A DNA stretch of 64,000 nt from assembly GCF_004362245.1 (NCBI RefSeq), contig NZ_SNWM01000001.1, positions 682,001 to 746,000 on the forward strand. The letters are read 5' to 3'. Under the pieces are notes generated by a model. It saw nothing but the letters and a program-made list of their open reading frames with translations. It had not been told where the DNA came from and searched no databases. Source of the stretch: Pedobacter duraquae (GTDB lineage: Bacteria; Bacteroidota; Bacteroidia; Sphingobacteriales; Sphingobacteriaceae). Made by a program: the position numbers and the translations under genes. Below, piece after piece: positions 8,782 to 16,906 of this stretch (position 1 is the first letter of the stretch; the number at the start of each line of letters is the position of its first letter).

Positions 8782-9213
8782 TTATTCCGCTGGTGCAGCC
8801 TCAACTTCCGTTGATTCAGTAGCAGTTTCCGCTTTAACAGCTTTCTTTGCAGGTGCTTTTTTCGCAGGTGCTTTTTCAGCAACAACTTCTTCAGTTGGCT
8901 CCGCAGCTTTTTCCGCTTTAACAGCAGGTGCTTTTTCAGCAACAACTTCTTTAACTACTGCCGCAGGCAATATAGAAACGTAAGATTTATTATCTTGTTT
9001 CTTTTTGAAGATTACAGTACCATCAACTAATGCAAACAAAGTATGGTCTTTACCAATACCTACGCCTTTATCAGGATGATGTTTAGTACCGCGCTGACGT
9101 ACTAAAATATTTCCAGCGATAGCTTCCTGACCTCCGAAGATTTTGATACCTAAGCGCTTGCTATGCGATTCACGTCCGTTCCTGGAACTACCGGCTCCTT
9201 TTTTATGTGCCAT
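8782..9213 (-). CDS. rpmA: 50S ribosomal protein L27 with a long Ala/Lys-rich C-terminal tail
   Basis: Residues 1 to about 87 are a standard L27 ([16 protein letters not shown], then [16 protein letters not shown]), the large-subunit protein whose N-terminus reaches the peptidyl transferase centre. The family is usually 85-90 residues; this one has 143. The extra 55 residues are low complexity, rich in Ala, Lys and Glu, and include a duplicated VVAEKAPA unit. The tail is encoded by direct repeats (8864-8891 and 8924-8951), so it is likely to vary in length between strains. It is second in the rplU-rpmA operon, 55 bases after rplU, and ends at a strong terminator. Confidence 0.95.
   Translation of the reverse strand: MAHKKGAGSSRNGRESHSKRLGIKIFGGQEAIAGNILVRQRGTKHHPDKGVGIGKDHTLFALVDGTVIFKKKQDNKSYVSILPAAVVKEVVAEKAPAVKAEKAAEPTEEVVAEKAPAKKAPAKKAVKAETATESTEVEAAPAE
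8864..8891. repeat. Direct repeat copy 1 in the rpmA tail
   Basis: A 28-base segment beginning GCAGGTGCTTTTTCAGC is repeated exactly at 8924-8951, offset by 60 bases. It encodes the repeated VVAEKAPA unit on the minus strand. A shorter imperfect copy (GCAGGTGCTTTTTT) lies just before it, near 8849. Confidence 0.9.
8924..8951. repeat. Direct repeat copy 2 in the rpmA tail
   Basis: Exact 28-base copy of 8864-8891. The 60-base spacing is a multiple of three, so unit gain or loss keeps the L27 reading frame. Confidence 0.9.
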
Positions 9214-9268
9214 TTTATTTTATATTTTAAACTGGGAAACCCAAGTCTTCTATTAAACCAAAAATTAA

Positions 9269-9580
9269 TTACAAACTGATACTCTCAATCTGGATCTTAG
9301 TGAAATACTGGCGGTGGCCATTTTTCTTTTTGTAACCTTTTCTACGTTTCTTTTTGAAAACGATTACTTTATCACCTTTTAAATGAGACACGATTTTAGC
9401 TGATACGGTTGCACCTTTAAGTGCTGGAGTTCCTACAGAAATAGTTCCACCATCTTCAACCAACAATACATTGTCAAATTCAATACTAGCGCCTTCATCT
9501 CCCTGCAAACGGTGTACAAAAAGATGCTGGTCTTTTGCAACTTTGAATTGCTGTCCTGCTATATTTACTATTGCGTACAT
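9269..9580 (-). CDS. rplU: 50S ribosomal protein L21
   Basis: The 103-residue protein is full length for bacterial L21: MYAIVNIAGQQFKVAKDQ at the start, a central beta-rich part, and the basic FKKKRRKGYKKKNGHRQ signature that binds 23S rRNA. First gene of the rplU-rpmA operon. A TATATTTG promoter -7 element is present on the minus strand at 9628-9635, about 48 bases before the start; no clear TTTG partner was found. Confidence 0.97.
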   Translation of the reverse strand: MYAIVNIAGQQFKVAKDQHLFVHRLQGDEGASIEFDNVLLVEDGGTISVGTPALKGATVSAKIVSHLKGDKVIVFKKKRRKGYKKKNGHRQYFTKIQIESISL

Positions 9581-9662
9581 TGTTAAATAATTATTATTTT
9601 AAATTGTTTACTTTTTTTAACGAGGTGCAAATATAGAATATATTTTTATAAATTCATAACGT

Positions 9663-10172
9663 TTAGTTTTTCTTTCCGTACCGATCTTCTGCATCATTCA
9701 GTGTTTTCTCTACTAAGGTTTTCATCTGAAGCGCAAGATCCCGGAGTTTAGGTATTTCGTTGTAGTCACTCAGAAAGATTACCTTCTTCGATTTCTTTTT
9801 ATAATTGAACTGTAGCTCATAGCGCAACACCTTGTCTGATTTCAGATCAGTGCTTCCTGCAATGATTTCAGGGAAATTCCAAAAACCTAATTCACTAGCT
9901 TTACTATGCAAATAAATGATGTCATTTTCCCTCAACTTTACATTCGTTTTTATCAATGAATCTTTACCATCCAAATACTGATAAGTACCTGTTGCGGAAT
10001 CATAACTATTCTCCAGTACAGGTCCGGTGCCCCATTTGTATTGGAATGACTCAAATTCAGCGGATTTAAAAGGTGCATTTTTTAAAATCGGCCGGTAATA
10101 AATGACGCAATACGCCAAAAAAGGAACTACAATAGTTAAGAAAAGAAATATTTTTTTTGCTCTGGTACTCAT
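9663..10172 (-). CDS. Membrane-anchored protein of unknown function
   Basis: 169 residues with one N-terminal hydrophobic segment (IFLFLTIVVPFLAYCVIYY, about residues 8-26) preceded by basic residues, so probably a signal anchor with the rest outside the cytoplasm. The remaining 140 residues alternate polar and hydrophobic residues and look beta-rich (SKKVIFLSDYNEIP near 125). No lipobox, no catalytic motif I recognise. It lies 20 bases downstream of the DAACS transporter on the same strand and may be co-transcribed with it. Confidence 0.75.
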   Translation of the reverse strand: MSTRAKKIFLFLTIVVPFLAYCVIYYRPILKNAPFKSAEFESFQYKWGTGPVLENSYDSATGTYQYLDGKDSLIKTNVKLRENDIIYLHSKASELGFWNFPEIIAGSTDLKSDKVLRYELQFNYKKKSKKVIFLSDYNEIPKLRDLALQMKTLVEKTLNDAEDRYGKKN

Positions 10173-10192
10173 ATTTAAATTTTACGCACTAA

Positions 10193-11578
10193 TTAATCTT
10201 GAGCTTCTGAAAGCTCTCCTTCCCATTTACTTACTACGGCAGTGGCAAGACTGTTTCCAATAACGTTAGTTGCTGATCGTCCCATATCCAATAACGGATC
10301 TATACCAATCAGCAAAGCTAATCCGGCTTCTGGAATATTGAATGTTGCAATCGTTCCTGCGATAACAACCAGTGATGCGCGAGGAACACCTGCAATCCCT
10401 TTACTTGTCAGCATCAGAATCAGTAACATAGTTACCTGTTGTTCAAATGAGAGGTGTATTCCGTAAGACTGTGCAATAAAAAGAGAGGCAAAGGTCATAT
10501 ATAACATTGACCCATCCAAATTAAATGAATATCCAAGCGGAAGTACGAAACTCACAATTTTATCCTTACAGCCAAATCGTTCTAACTGTAACATCGTTTT
10601 AGGATAAGCAGCTTCACTACTTGCAGTACTAAATGCAACTAACACCGGCTCTTTCATTCGGTTCATCAGATTAAAAACCCGGGATTTCAAAATAAAGAAT
10701 CCGATCGCAATCAATAAAATCCACAACAACAACATGCTGGAATAAAATTCACCGATGAACAACGCATAGGTGGATAACACTGAAAGTCCCTGTTTAGCTA
10801 CAATGGCGGCCATGGCACCAAATACTGCAAAGGGTGCAAAGTTCATCACGTAGCCGGTGATTTTAAGGATGACGTGGGATACTGAATCAAAAAAACTAAT
10901 AATAATCTGACCTTTCTCTCCAATCGCAGCTGTTGCTACACCAAAGAAAAGTGAAAACACCACAATCTGCAAGATTTCATTTGTAGCCATAGCTTCAGCC
11001 ATACTTTTAGGCACGATATGAGAAATAAAGTCCTTCATGGAAAGCGCTACTTTATGTACGCCGGTATCGATATTACTTGGAGGCAACGGCAGGTGCATGG
11101 CTTCACCTGGTTTAAAGAAATTAACCATAATCATACCCAGAATCAGAGACAGCAGGGAAGCGCTAATAAACCACAACATCGTTTTACCTCCGATGCGACC
11201 AACGGCCTTAATATCCCCAACTTTAGCAACACCTACAACCAGTGTCGTAAATACGAGCGGTGCCACTATCATTTTAATCAGACGCAAAAATATATCGCTA
11301 AGTAGTGTAAGTGGTTCCAAGGACTTCTCTCTAGCCGTTTCACTATCGCGACGGGTCTTGATGGCTGTTACCTTTTCTACGTTCAACTGTTTATACTCAA
11401 TACTCAAGGTATCTTTAACAGTTAATAATTCAGTATCAATGGATTTAACCGCGTTTTCGGATTGTAATATCGTAGCATTGTATGTGCTGAAAGACTTTAC
11501 ATTCAAATAATACCCGAGGGCAACACCCAAGATCAGGGCTAGAAAAATAAAAAATGTTAATCTGTTATTCTTTGACAT
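10193..11578 (-). CDS. Dicarboxylate/amino acid:cation symporter (DAACS family)
   Basis: This 461-residue membrane protein has the family hallmarks: FLRLIKMIVAPLVF (helix 2 region), the serine-rich hairpin STASSEAAYP, NLDGS in helix 7, and DMGRSATNVIGN in helix 8. It imports acidic amino acids or C4-dicarboxylates with sodium or protons. By alignment from memory with GltPh, the Asp that contacts the substrate amino group (D394) and the binding Arg (R397) are kept, while the sodium-site Asp (D405) is Asn, as in DctA; the substrate therefore stays open. Odd: about 60 polar, helix-prone residues are inserted between helix 1 and the conserved FLRLIKM (residues about 30-90). Confidence 0.92.
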   Translation of the reverse strand: MSKNNRLTFFIFLALILGVALGYYLNVKSFSTYNATILQSENAVKSIDTELLTVKDTLSIEYKQLNVEKVTAIKTRRDSETAREKSLEPLTLLSDIFLRLIKMIVAPLVFTTLVVGVAKVGDIKAVGRIGGKTMLWFISASLLSLILGMIMVNFFKPGEAMHLPLPPSNIDTGVHKVALSMKDFISHIVPKSMAEAMATNEILQIVVFSLFFGVATAAIGEKGQIIISFFDSVSHVILKITGYVMNFAPFAVFGAMAAIVAKQGLSVLSTYALFIGEFYSSMLLLWILLIAIGFFILKSRVFNLMNRMKEPVLVAFSTASSEAAYPKTMLQLERFGCKDKIVSFVLPLGYSFNLDGSMLYMTFASLFIAQSYGIHLSFEQQVTMLLILMLTSKGIAGVPRASLVVIAGTIATFNIPEAGLALLIGIDPLLDMGRSATNVIGNSLATAVVSKWEGELSEAQD

Positions 11579-11688
11579 TCAGTTTGGATTAGGTCTTTTT
11601 CGATCCCGTAAAACTACGATAATTAAATTATTCTATAAAGTTTATTCAAAACGCGTATAAATTTCGAAATTGCGCTGTAACAAGCCGT

Positions 11689-12222
11689 ATGGGCAACAGT
11701 CTAACAAGCACACAACGACAACCAGTGGAAAAAAAGGACCAGCTATTTAAACAGATTTTCGACAGCAATTCCAAGAAAATATTCCATTTGTGTTATGGAT
11801 ATACCGGAGATGCTGATTCAGCAAATGACCTCCTACAGGAGACTTTCCTGAAGGTCTGGCAGAATCTCGATAAATTCAGGAATAAATCACTAATCTCAAC
11901 TTGGATTTATAGGATTGCTGTAAACACCTGCCTTACTTACCTCCGTTCTGAAAAAAGACAAGCTAAAGACGAATTGACAGACAGTATTATTGAAAATAAA
12001 GTAGAGGAGTTTTCTGAAAAAAATGAACAAGTAGCTTTACTATATCAGTCGATCGCAAAACTTGAGGAAAATGACAGACTAATTATTACCATGGTGTTGG
12101 ATGAACTGCCTTATAATGAAATAGCAGAAATATCAGGCATCAGTGAGGGGAACCTTCGCGTAAAAATTCACCGCATTAAACAAAAACTTACCGAATTATA
12201 TAACCAGCATGCAAGAATTTGA
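11689..12222 (+). CDS. ECF-type RNA polymerase sigma factor
   Basis: The 177-residue protein has sigma-70 region 2 (IFHLCYGYTGDADSANDLLQETFLKVWQN, residues about 35-65, including the DLLQETF core) and region 4 with a helix-turn-helix (LPYNEIAEISGISEGNLRVKIHRIKQKL, about 142-170). No region 1 or 3, so it is an extracytoplasmic-function sigma. Its stop lies 14 bases inside the next gene, whose product has several membrane helices and is a plausible anti-sigma partner. The signal sensed and the regulon are not visible here. Confidence 0.92.
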   Translation: MGNSLTSTQRQPVEKKDQLFKQIFDSNSKKIFHLCYGYTGDADSANDLLQETFLKVWQNLDKFRNKSLISTWIYRIAVNTCLTYLRSEKRQAKDELTDSIIENKVEEFSEKNEQVALLYQSIAKLEENDRLIITMVLDELPYNEIAEISGISEGNLRVKIHRIKQKLTELYNQHARI

Positions 12223-12808
12223 TCACATACAATCGCTGTGGGACACACATAAGGTGGAAGTAAAAATCTCATCTGATGAAATGCTCAGCCAGGTTAAGAA
12301 AGATGTAGGGGGTATAAGAACCAGATCTGTGTTAAACATAGCAGGTATGATCCTCTCGTTCCTCGCTATTGCCGCATTGTGGTTGTTTTTTGACTTTAAC
12401 TCCTGGACTACCCATGCAGGCTTGACAATAACAATTACAGTAATTGCAGTTTATACTTTTATTTTATACAGAGGTCACAGGCTAATTGCACAAAACGATT
12501 TCACCGCGCATCCGAAAGAGTTTCTTGCCAGCTTAAAAAGCTATCAGTTGGACCGGTTCAAATTATATAATCGTTTGTACTGGATATATGCTGTTGCACT
12601 CAGTATTGGCATTATATTGTATTTCTTCGAAATGCTTTCTTATTACAGCCCATTAATGCAGTGCGCTGCAATTATCTTGACTTTTGCCTGGATGTTGTTC
12701 TGTTCTACATTAGTTAGAAAAACAGCAATGAAAAGAGAAAAAGAACGCATTTCATTGCTGATTGAAAAATTTGAACGTATAAGTTCGCAATTCAAAGAAA
12801 ACAGTTAA
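12209..12808 (+). CDS. Multi-pass membrane protein, candidate anti-sigma factor
   Basis: 199 residues. A soluble N-terminus (MQEFDHIQSLWDTHKVEVK..., about 45 residues) precedes two hydrophobic segments at about 45-65 and 70-90; two more follow at about 128-148 and 150-170; the C-terminus is basic and helical. No zinc-binding HxxxCxxC anti-sigma motif is present. The case for an anti-sigma role rests on the 14-base overlap with the ECF sigma gene and on topology; it is inference. Ends with a 4-base tail-to-tail overlap with the lipoprotein gene on the other strand. Confidence 0.75.
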   Translation: MQEFDHIQSLWDTHKVEVKISSDEMLSQVKKDVGGIRTRSVLNIAGMILSFLAIAALWLFFDFNSWTTHAGLTITITVIAVYTFILYRGHRLIAQNDFTAHPKEFLASLKSYQLDRFKLYNRLYWIYAVALSIGIILYFFEMLSYYSPLMQCAAIILTFAWMLFCSTLVRKTAMKREKERISLLIEKFERISSQFKENS

Positions 12809-13425
12809 GGCTTTTTCTCTTCTGAAGACGAAAACTCGTTTCCGCGCAAGCTGTACTTCAAGAGAATCTTGGCATCAGATTTTTGATTGGAATCCGTCTC
12901 ATTTTTAACAGAAAAAGTCCGGTAGAGATCACCATTTTTGATCTGGAATGCATCAGCGCCGACATAGTTTTTTTTCCATTTAGCATTTAGCCCCGGAAAA
13001 CTGATCTTTTGAAAACTTCCACCAGAAAATTCATACACGTTAAGATCCGGGATATTATCCTTTGTCAACAGCTCAATATAAAGTTCAGGATTTCCATCAT
13101 TGTCAAGATCCATATTCCAGGCATCTTTAAGAATTCCATTTCTTTCGACAGCTACAGATTTAAAAGTATTTTTCACAGAGTCAGACATAAGGATCAGATA
13201 TCCTCCTACGCTATCTTTTCCTTTACCCCAGCTGACAACTTCAAAATCAAGGCCTGGTTTGATCGAGATATCCTTATAGAATGGGAATTGATGCACCGAA
13301 ACTACCTGTTTAGCGGTGTCAGATAAAGAAGCTGTTTTTTCAGGACTATTACCTGTGCAGGATGCTAGAAAAGCAACTCCTCCTAAGAGCAGAATCTGCT
13401 GCAGAAAATTGTTTATGGATTTCAT
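12805..13425 (-). CDS. Putative lipoprotein
   Basis: From ATG 13425 the product has 206 residues: a basic N-terminus, a hydrophobic stretch, and the lipobox FLASC near residue 24, so it should be lipidated and exported. The mature part is polar with Gly-, Asp- and Asn-rich turns (DLDNDGNPELYIELL resembles an FG-GAP/VCBS-like calcium-binding turn). An in-frame TTG at 13440 would add five residues and is less likely. Function unknown; it converges with the candidate anti-sigma gene. Confidence 0.8.
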   Translation of the reverse strand: MKSINNFLQQILLLGGVAFLASCTGNSPEKTASLSDTAKQVVSVHQFPFYKDISIKPGLDFEVVSWGKGKDSVGGYLILMSDSVKNTFKSVAVERNGILKDAWNMDLDNDGNPELYIELLTKDNIPDLNVYEFSGGSFQKISFPGLNAKWKKNYVGADAFQIKNGDLYRTFSVKNETDSNQKSDAKILLKYSLRGNEFSSSEEKKP

Positions 13426-13504
13426 TCTGTTTGATTGCAATTACAGCAGCAATTTAAACAAAAAACAAGTCTACACAAACTGCTTCTGCAGCAGAGTTAT
13501 GGAA

Positions 13505-14470
13505 TTATGAATCTATTTGAACGTGGTCTTCTTTTGCCGCCAGATAACGCTCGGCATCAAGTGCCGCCATACAGCCTGAACCCGCTGCCGTTACCGCCTG
13601 GCGGTAGTAATGATCCTGAACATCTCCACAGGCAAACACCCCTTCAACATTCGTTTTTGTTGACCCAGGAATAGTTTTAAGATAACCTGTTTCATCCATT
13701 TCCAACCATCCTTTAAATATATCCGTATTAGGCTTATGCCCGATGGCAACAAAGAACCCTTCGACAGCAAGATCTGTTTCAGCACCAGTTTGGTTGTTAA
13801 CTACCCGCAGACCCGTTACATTTTTACCATTTCCCAAAACTTCCTTAGCTTCAGAATTATAAATCACTTCTATGTTTGGCGTATTTAATACTCTGTGAAC
13901 CATAGCTTTAGATGCCCTGAATTCATCACGACGAACCAACATATAAACTTTCTTGCATAGCTTGGCAAGGTAAGTAGCTTCTTCCGCTGCGGTATCGCCA
14001 GCGCCCACGATCGCTACATCCTGGTTTCTAAAAAAGAATCCATCACATACTGCACAAGCAGAAACGCCAAAACCATTATAGTGTGATTCACTAGGCAGGC
14101 CTAACCACTTTGCCGTAGCGCCTGTAGAAATAATTACTGTATCAGCAATAATAGTCTTAATCTCATCCACAACAACTTTATGTGGCATACTTGAAAAATC
14201 CACTGAACTAACATATCCAAAACGGATATCTGTTCCAAAACGCTCAGCCTGTTTGCGAAAGTCTTCCATCATTTCCGGCCCCATAATTCCATTTGGATAG
14301 CCCGGAAAATTATCTACATCTGTAGTCTGGGTAAGTTGTCCACCCGCTTCCATACCCGTGTATAGAACCGGCTTAAGATCTGCCCTGGCGGCATAAATGG
14401 CAGCAGTATAGCCTGCAGGACCTGATCCTATAATCAGACATTTGACGTGTTCTGTTTCTTGCGAATTCAT
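13505..14470 (-). CDS. trxB: Thioredoxin-disulfide reductase
   Basis: 321 residues from ATG 14470 (upstream in-frame extension to 14530 has no family support). It has the FAD-binding GSGPAGYTAAIYAARA near the N-terminus, the redox-active CAVCDG at about residues 136-141, the NADPH-binding GAGDTAAEEATYL that follows it, and the C-terminal GVFACGDVQDHYYRQ FAD motif. It reduces thioredoxin with NADPH in the cytoplasm. A good promoter lies just upstream, so it is transcribed on its own or with the lipoprotein gene downstream. Confidence 0.96.
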   Translation of the reverse strand: MNSQETEHVKCLIIGSGPAGYTAAIYAARADLKPVLYTGMEAGGQLTQTTDVDNFPGYPNGIMGPEMMEDFRKQAERFGTDIRFGYVSSVDFSSMPHKVVVDEIKTIIADTVIISTGATAKWLGLPSESHYNGFGVSACAVCDGFFFRNQDVAIVGAGDTAAEEATYLAKLCKKVYMLVRRDEFRASKAMVHRVLNTPNIEVIYNSEAKEVLGNGKNVTGLRVVNNQTGAETDLAVEGFFVAIGHKPNTDIFKGWLEMDETGYLKTIPGSTKTNVEGVFACGDVQDHYYRQAVTAAGSGCMAALDAERYLAAKEDHVQIDS

Positions 14471-14487
14471 ATAATAATATTGAGCTA

Positions 14488-14519
14488 CAAAATTACACTT
14501 TCTCTTGCTGATGCACAAA
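14488..14519 (-). promoter_or_regulatory. Predicted Bacteroidota-type promoter of trxB
   Basis: On the minus strand, TTTG (14519-14516), 20 bases, then TAATTTTG (14495-14488): both boxes match the consensus exactly. Transcription would begin about 10-15 bases before the ATG at 14470. Confidence 0.6.
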
Positions 14520-14564
14520 TATCCAGGCACAGCATCAGTGTAATTTGATTCAGAGATTATATTG

Positions 14565-15200
14565 TTAGCCTTTGCCGGCTTTTAATTCTTCGGCTTGCAA
14601 TTCTTTACGTGATTTCTTAACGGTGGATATGAGTTTATCATTTTCATAGGTATCTACCTGTTTACCGCCAGATCTCAACCAAGGCCCATTCTTTTTCCCT
14701 TTGCTGTATAGTCCGGAATCAGTTAAAACTCCCTTGGCATTGAAGGATTTAAATTCTCCATCAAAGAGATCATCCTTAAAATTTACTACATTTTTTGCTT
14801 TACCATCGGGGTAGAAACTTACCCATGTACCCTGCTTCAGACCTTTAACATAATTGCCTGTAATCGTTACAAATCTTTCCTTACCCTGTTGCACCGGTAT
14901 TGTCCCATCCAGTGTATTTACATCACTCACCCAATCGTAGAACACAAATTTGCCATCTGCAATTTTCAGACTGTCATCCATAAATGCACCGGTTAGCATC
15001 AGATAACCGTCTGCATCAAATTTTTTCACCACATATTTCTCATCTCCACTAACCCGACCATAGATTGCGTAACTGACTGCCTGGGTAGAATCATTGGTTA
15101 GCTGATCCTTCGCGTCAAAATATATTTTTTTCAGTACCTGACTATAGCCAATCGAAGTATATCCAAGAAACACAAATAATAATATCAAAAGTCTTTTCAT
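14565..15200 (-). CDS. Secreted protein with MORN-like repeats
   Basis: 211 residues with a clear signal peptide (KRLLILLFVFLGYTSIGYSQ, cleavage after SIGYS or SQ). The central part has MORN/YwqK-like repeats: GTWVSFYPDGKAKNVVNFKD, then LFDGEFKSFNAKG and KKNGPWL. In Bacteroidota such proteins are common secreted beta-sheet proteins, sometimes labelled antitoxin YwqK because of the repeat; no toxin gene is next to it, so that label would mislead. It lies 10 bases downstream of the carboxylase gene on the same strand. Function unknown. Confidence 0.82.
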   Translation of the reverse strand: MKRLLILLFVFLGYTSIGYSQVLKKIYFDAKDQLTNDSTQAVSYAIYGRVSGDEKYVVKKFDADGYLMLTGAFMDDSLKIADGKFVFYDWVSDVNTLDGTIPVQQGKERFVTITGNYVKGLKQGTWVSFYPDGKAKNVVNFKDDLFDGEFKSFNAKGVLTDSGLYSKGKKNGPWLRSGGKQVDTYENDKLISTVKKSRKELQAEELKAGKG

Positions 15201-15210
15201 TTTATTCCTC

Positions 15211-16839
15211 TTAAGTCTGAATAATCCCTACATTAAATTGTTTTTTTATCGGCGATTGATTAGCAGCCTCTATCCCCATGGATATCACTTTACGTGTTTC
15301 TGCGGGATCAATAATGCCATCTACCCAAAGTCGTGATGCAGCATAGTATGGCGTAGTTTGTCCATTATACCTATCCGTTATTTCTGCCAACAGCTCGGCT
15401 TCTTTTTCTGGAGTGATGACTTCCCCCTTACCTTTCAGCGAAGCTTCCTGGATCTGCAGCAATGTTTTTGCTGCCTGAGCGCCCCCCATTACAGCAATCT
15501 TAGCGGAAGGCCAGGCGTAGATTAACCGCGGGTCATATGCTTTTCCACACATTGCATAATTTCCAGCACCATAAGAATTACCCATAATAATAGTAAACTT
15601 AGGCACTACAGAATTGGCAACAGCATTGACCATCTTTGCACCATCTTTAATAATACCACCCTGTTCAGATCTGCTTCCGACCATAAACCCAGTTACATCT
15701 TGTAAAAACACCAAAGGAATCTTTTTTTGATTGCAGTTCATAATAAATCTAGCGGCTTTATCAGCGCTGTCCGAATATATAACGCCGCCAAACTGCATTT
15801 CGCCTTTTTTTGATTTGACTACTTTACGCTGGTTGGCAACGATGCCTACAGCCCAGCCATCAATTCTTCCTAAGCCACAAACAATGCTCTGCCCATATAG
15901 TTTTTTGTATTCCTCAAATTCGGAACCGTCTACCAGACGATTGATGATATCCAGCACTTCGTACGGCTTTTCTCTATTTTCAGGGAGTATACCATATAAT
16001 TCTGCAGGATCAAGTTTTGGAACTTCGGATTTAATTCGATCGAAACCAGCCACCTGCGGTGCGCCGAGTTTGCTCATGATCGTACGTATGCTTTCGAGGC
16101 ACGCTTCATCATTCGGATGTTTATAATCTGTAACGCCGGAAATCTCGCAATGGGTGGTTGCCCCACCTAATGATTCGTTATCAATATCTTCTCCAATAGC
16201 TGATTTGACCAGATAAGAACCGGCTAAGAAAACGGATCCTGTTCCCTCAACAATCATAGCTTCATCACTCATAATTGGTAAATACGCTCCACCCGCCACA
16301 CAGGATCCCATAATAGCAGAAATTTGTACTATACCATCTGAAGACATTAGTGCATTATTTCTGAACATCCGGCCGAAGTGTTCCTTATCTGGAAAGATTT
16401 CGTCTTGCATTGGCAAAAAAACACCGGCACTATCTACCAGGTAAATCACAGGAAGTCGGTTTTCCATTGCGATTTCCTGAGCCCTCAAGTTCTTTTTAGC
16501 AGTCATAGGAAACCATGCACCAGCCTTTACCGTAGCGTCATTCGCAACAATCATGCATTGTCTGCCAGACACATATCCGATCCCGCAGACAACCCCTGCT
16601 GATGGACAGCCACCCTGTTCAGCATACATGCCATCAGCTGCAAAAGCACCTACCTCGAGAAATTCAGTATTCTTATCTATCAGGTAGGCGATCCTTTCTC
16701 TGGCTAAAAGTTTACCTTTTGCTTTTTGTTTCGCTGCACTTTTCTCTCCGCCTCCTGCATATATTTTTTTAAGTCTCGTTTTCAGTTCGAAAACGTGTTG
16801 CTTATTTACATCTTCATTCCTATTGAATTCTATATTCAT
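15211..16839 (-). CDS. Acyl-CoA carboxylase carboxyltransferase (beta) subunit
   Basis: 542 residues with both crotonase-like halves of biotin-dependent carboxyltransferases: the N-terminal half has VANDATVKAGAWFPMTAKK and the GSCVAGGAYLPIMSDE oxyanion-hole region; the C-terminal half has FLQDVTGFMVGSRSEQGGI and MGNSYGAGNYAMCGKAYDPR. It moves carboxyl from biotin to an acyl-CoA. The AYDPRLIYAWPSAKIAVMGG stretch is typical of 3-methylcrotonyl-CoA carboxylase (leucine breakdown) and geranyl-CoA carboxylase, more than of propionyl-CoA carboxylase. The biotin-carrying alpha subunit is not in the window, so the substrate is inferred. Confidence 0.93.
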   Translation of the reverse strand: MNIEFNRNEDVNKQHVFELKTRLKKIYAGGGEKSAAKQKAKGKLLARERIAYLIDKNTEFLEVGAFAADGMYAEQGGCPSAGVVCGIGYVSGRQCMIVANDATVKAGAWFPMTAKKNLRAQEIAMENRLPVIYLVDSAGVFLPMQDEIFPDKEHFGRMFRNNALMSSDGIVQISAIMGSCVAGGAYLPIMSDEAMIVEGTGSVFLAGSYLVKSAIGEDIDNESLGGATTHCEISGVTDYKHPNDEACLESIRTIMSKLGAPQVAGFDRIKSEVPKLDPAELYGILPENREKPYEVLDIINRLVDGSEFEEYKKLYGQSIVCGLGRIDGWAVGIVANQRKVVKSKKGEMQFGGVIYSDSADKAARFIMNCNQKKIPLVFLQDVTGFMVGSRSEQGGIIKDGAKMVNAVANSVVPKFTIIMGNSYGAGNYAMCGKAYDPRLIYAWPSAKIAVMGGAQAAKTLLQIQEASLKGKGEVITPEKEAELLAEITDRYNGQTTPYYAASRLWVDGIIDPAETRKVISMGIEAANQSPIKKQFNVGIIQT

Positions 16840-16906
16840 GCAGGCAAGTTAAACAGTAAATTTATGAAACTATAGTCCATTTCGGGATTCGGTATACATC
16901 TTGAAA

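Noticed and set aside
8849..8951. Possible CRISPR-like array
   Set aside because: Only two exact copies, inside a coding tail, with spacing that keeps the frame; no leader or cas genes.
8747..8983. Plus-strand 78-residue Ser/Ala/Gly-rich frame
   Set aside because: It is the antisense of the repetitive L27 tail and overlaps the terminator; composition follows from the repeats.
14565..15200. Toxin-antitoxin (YwqK antitoxin) reading of the MORN-like protein
   Set aside because: The resemblance is only to the repeat; the protein has a signal peptide and there is no adjacent toxin gene.
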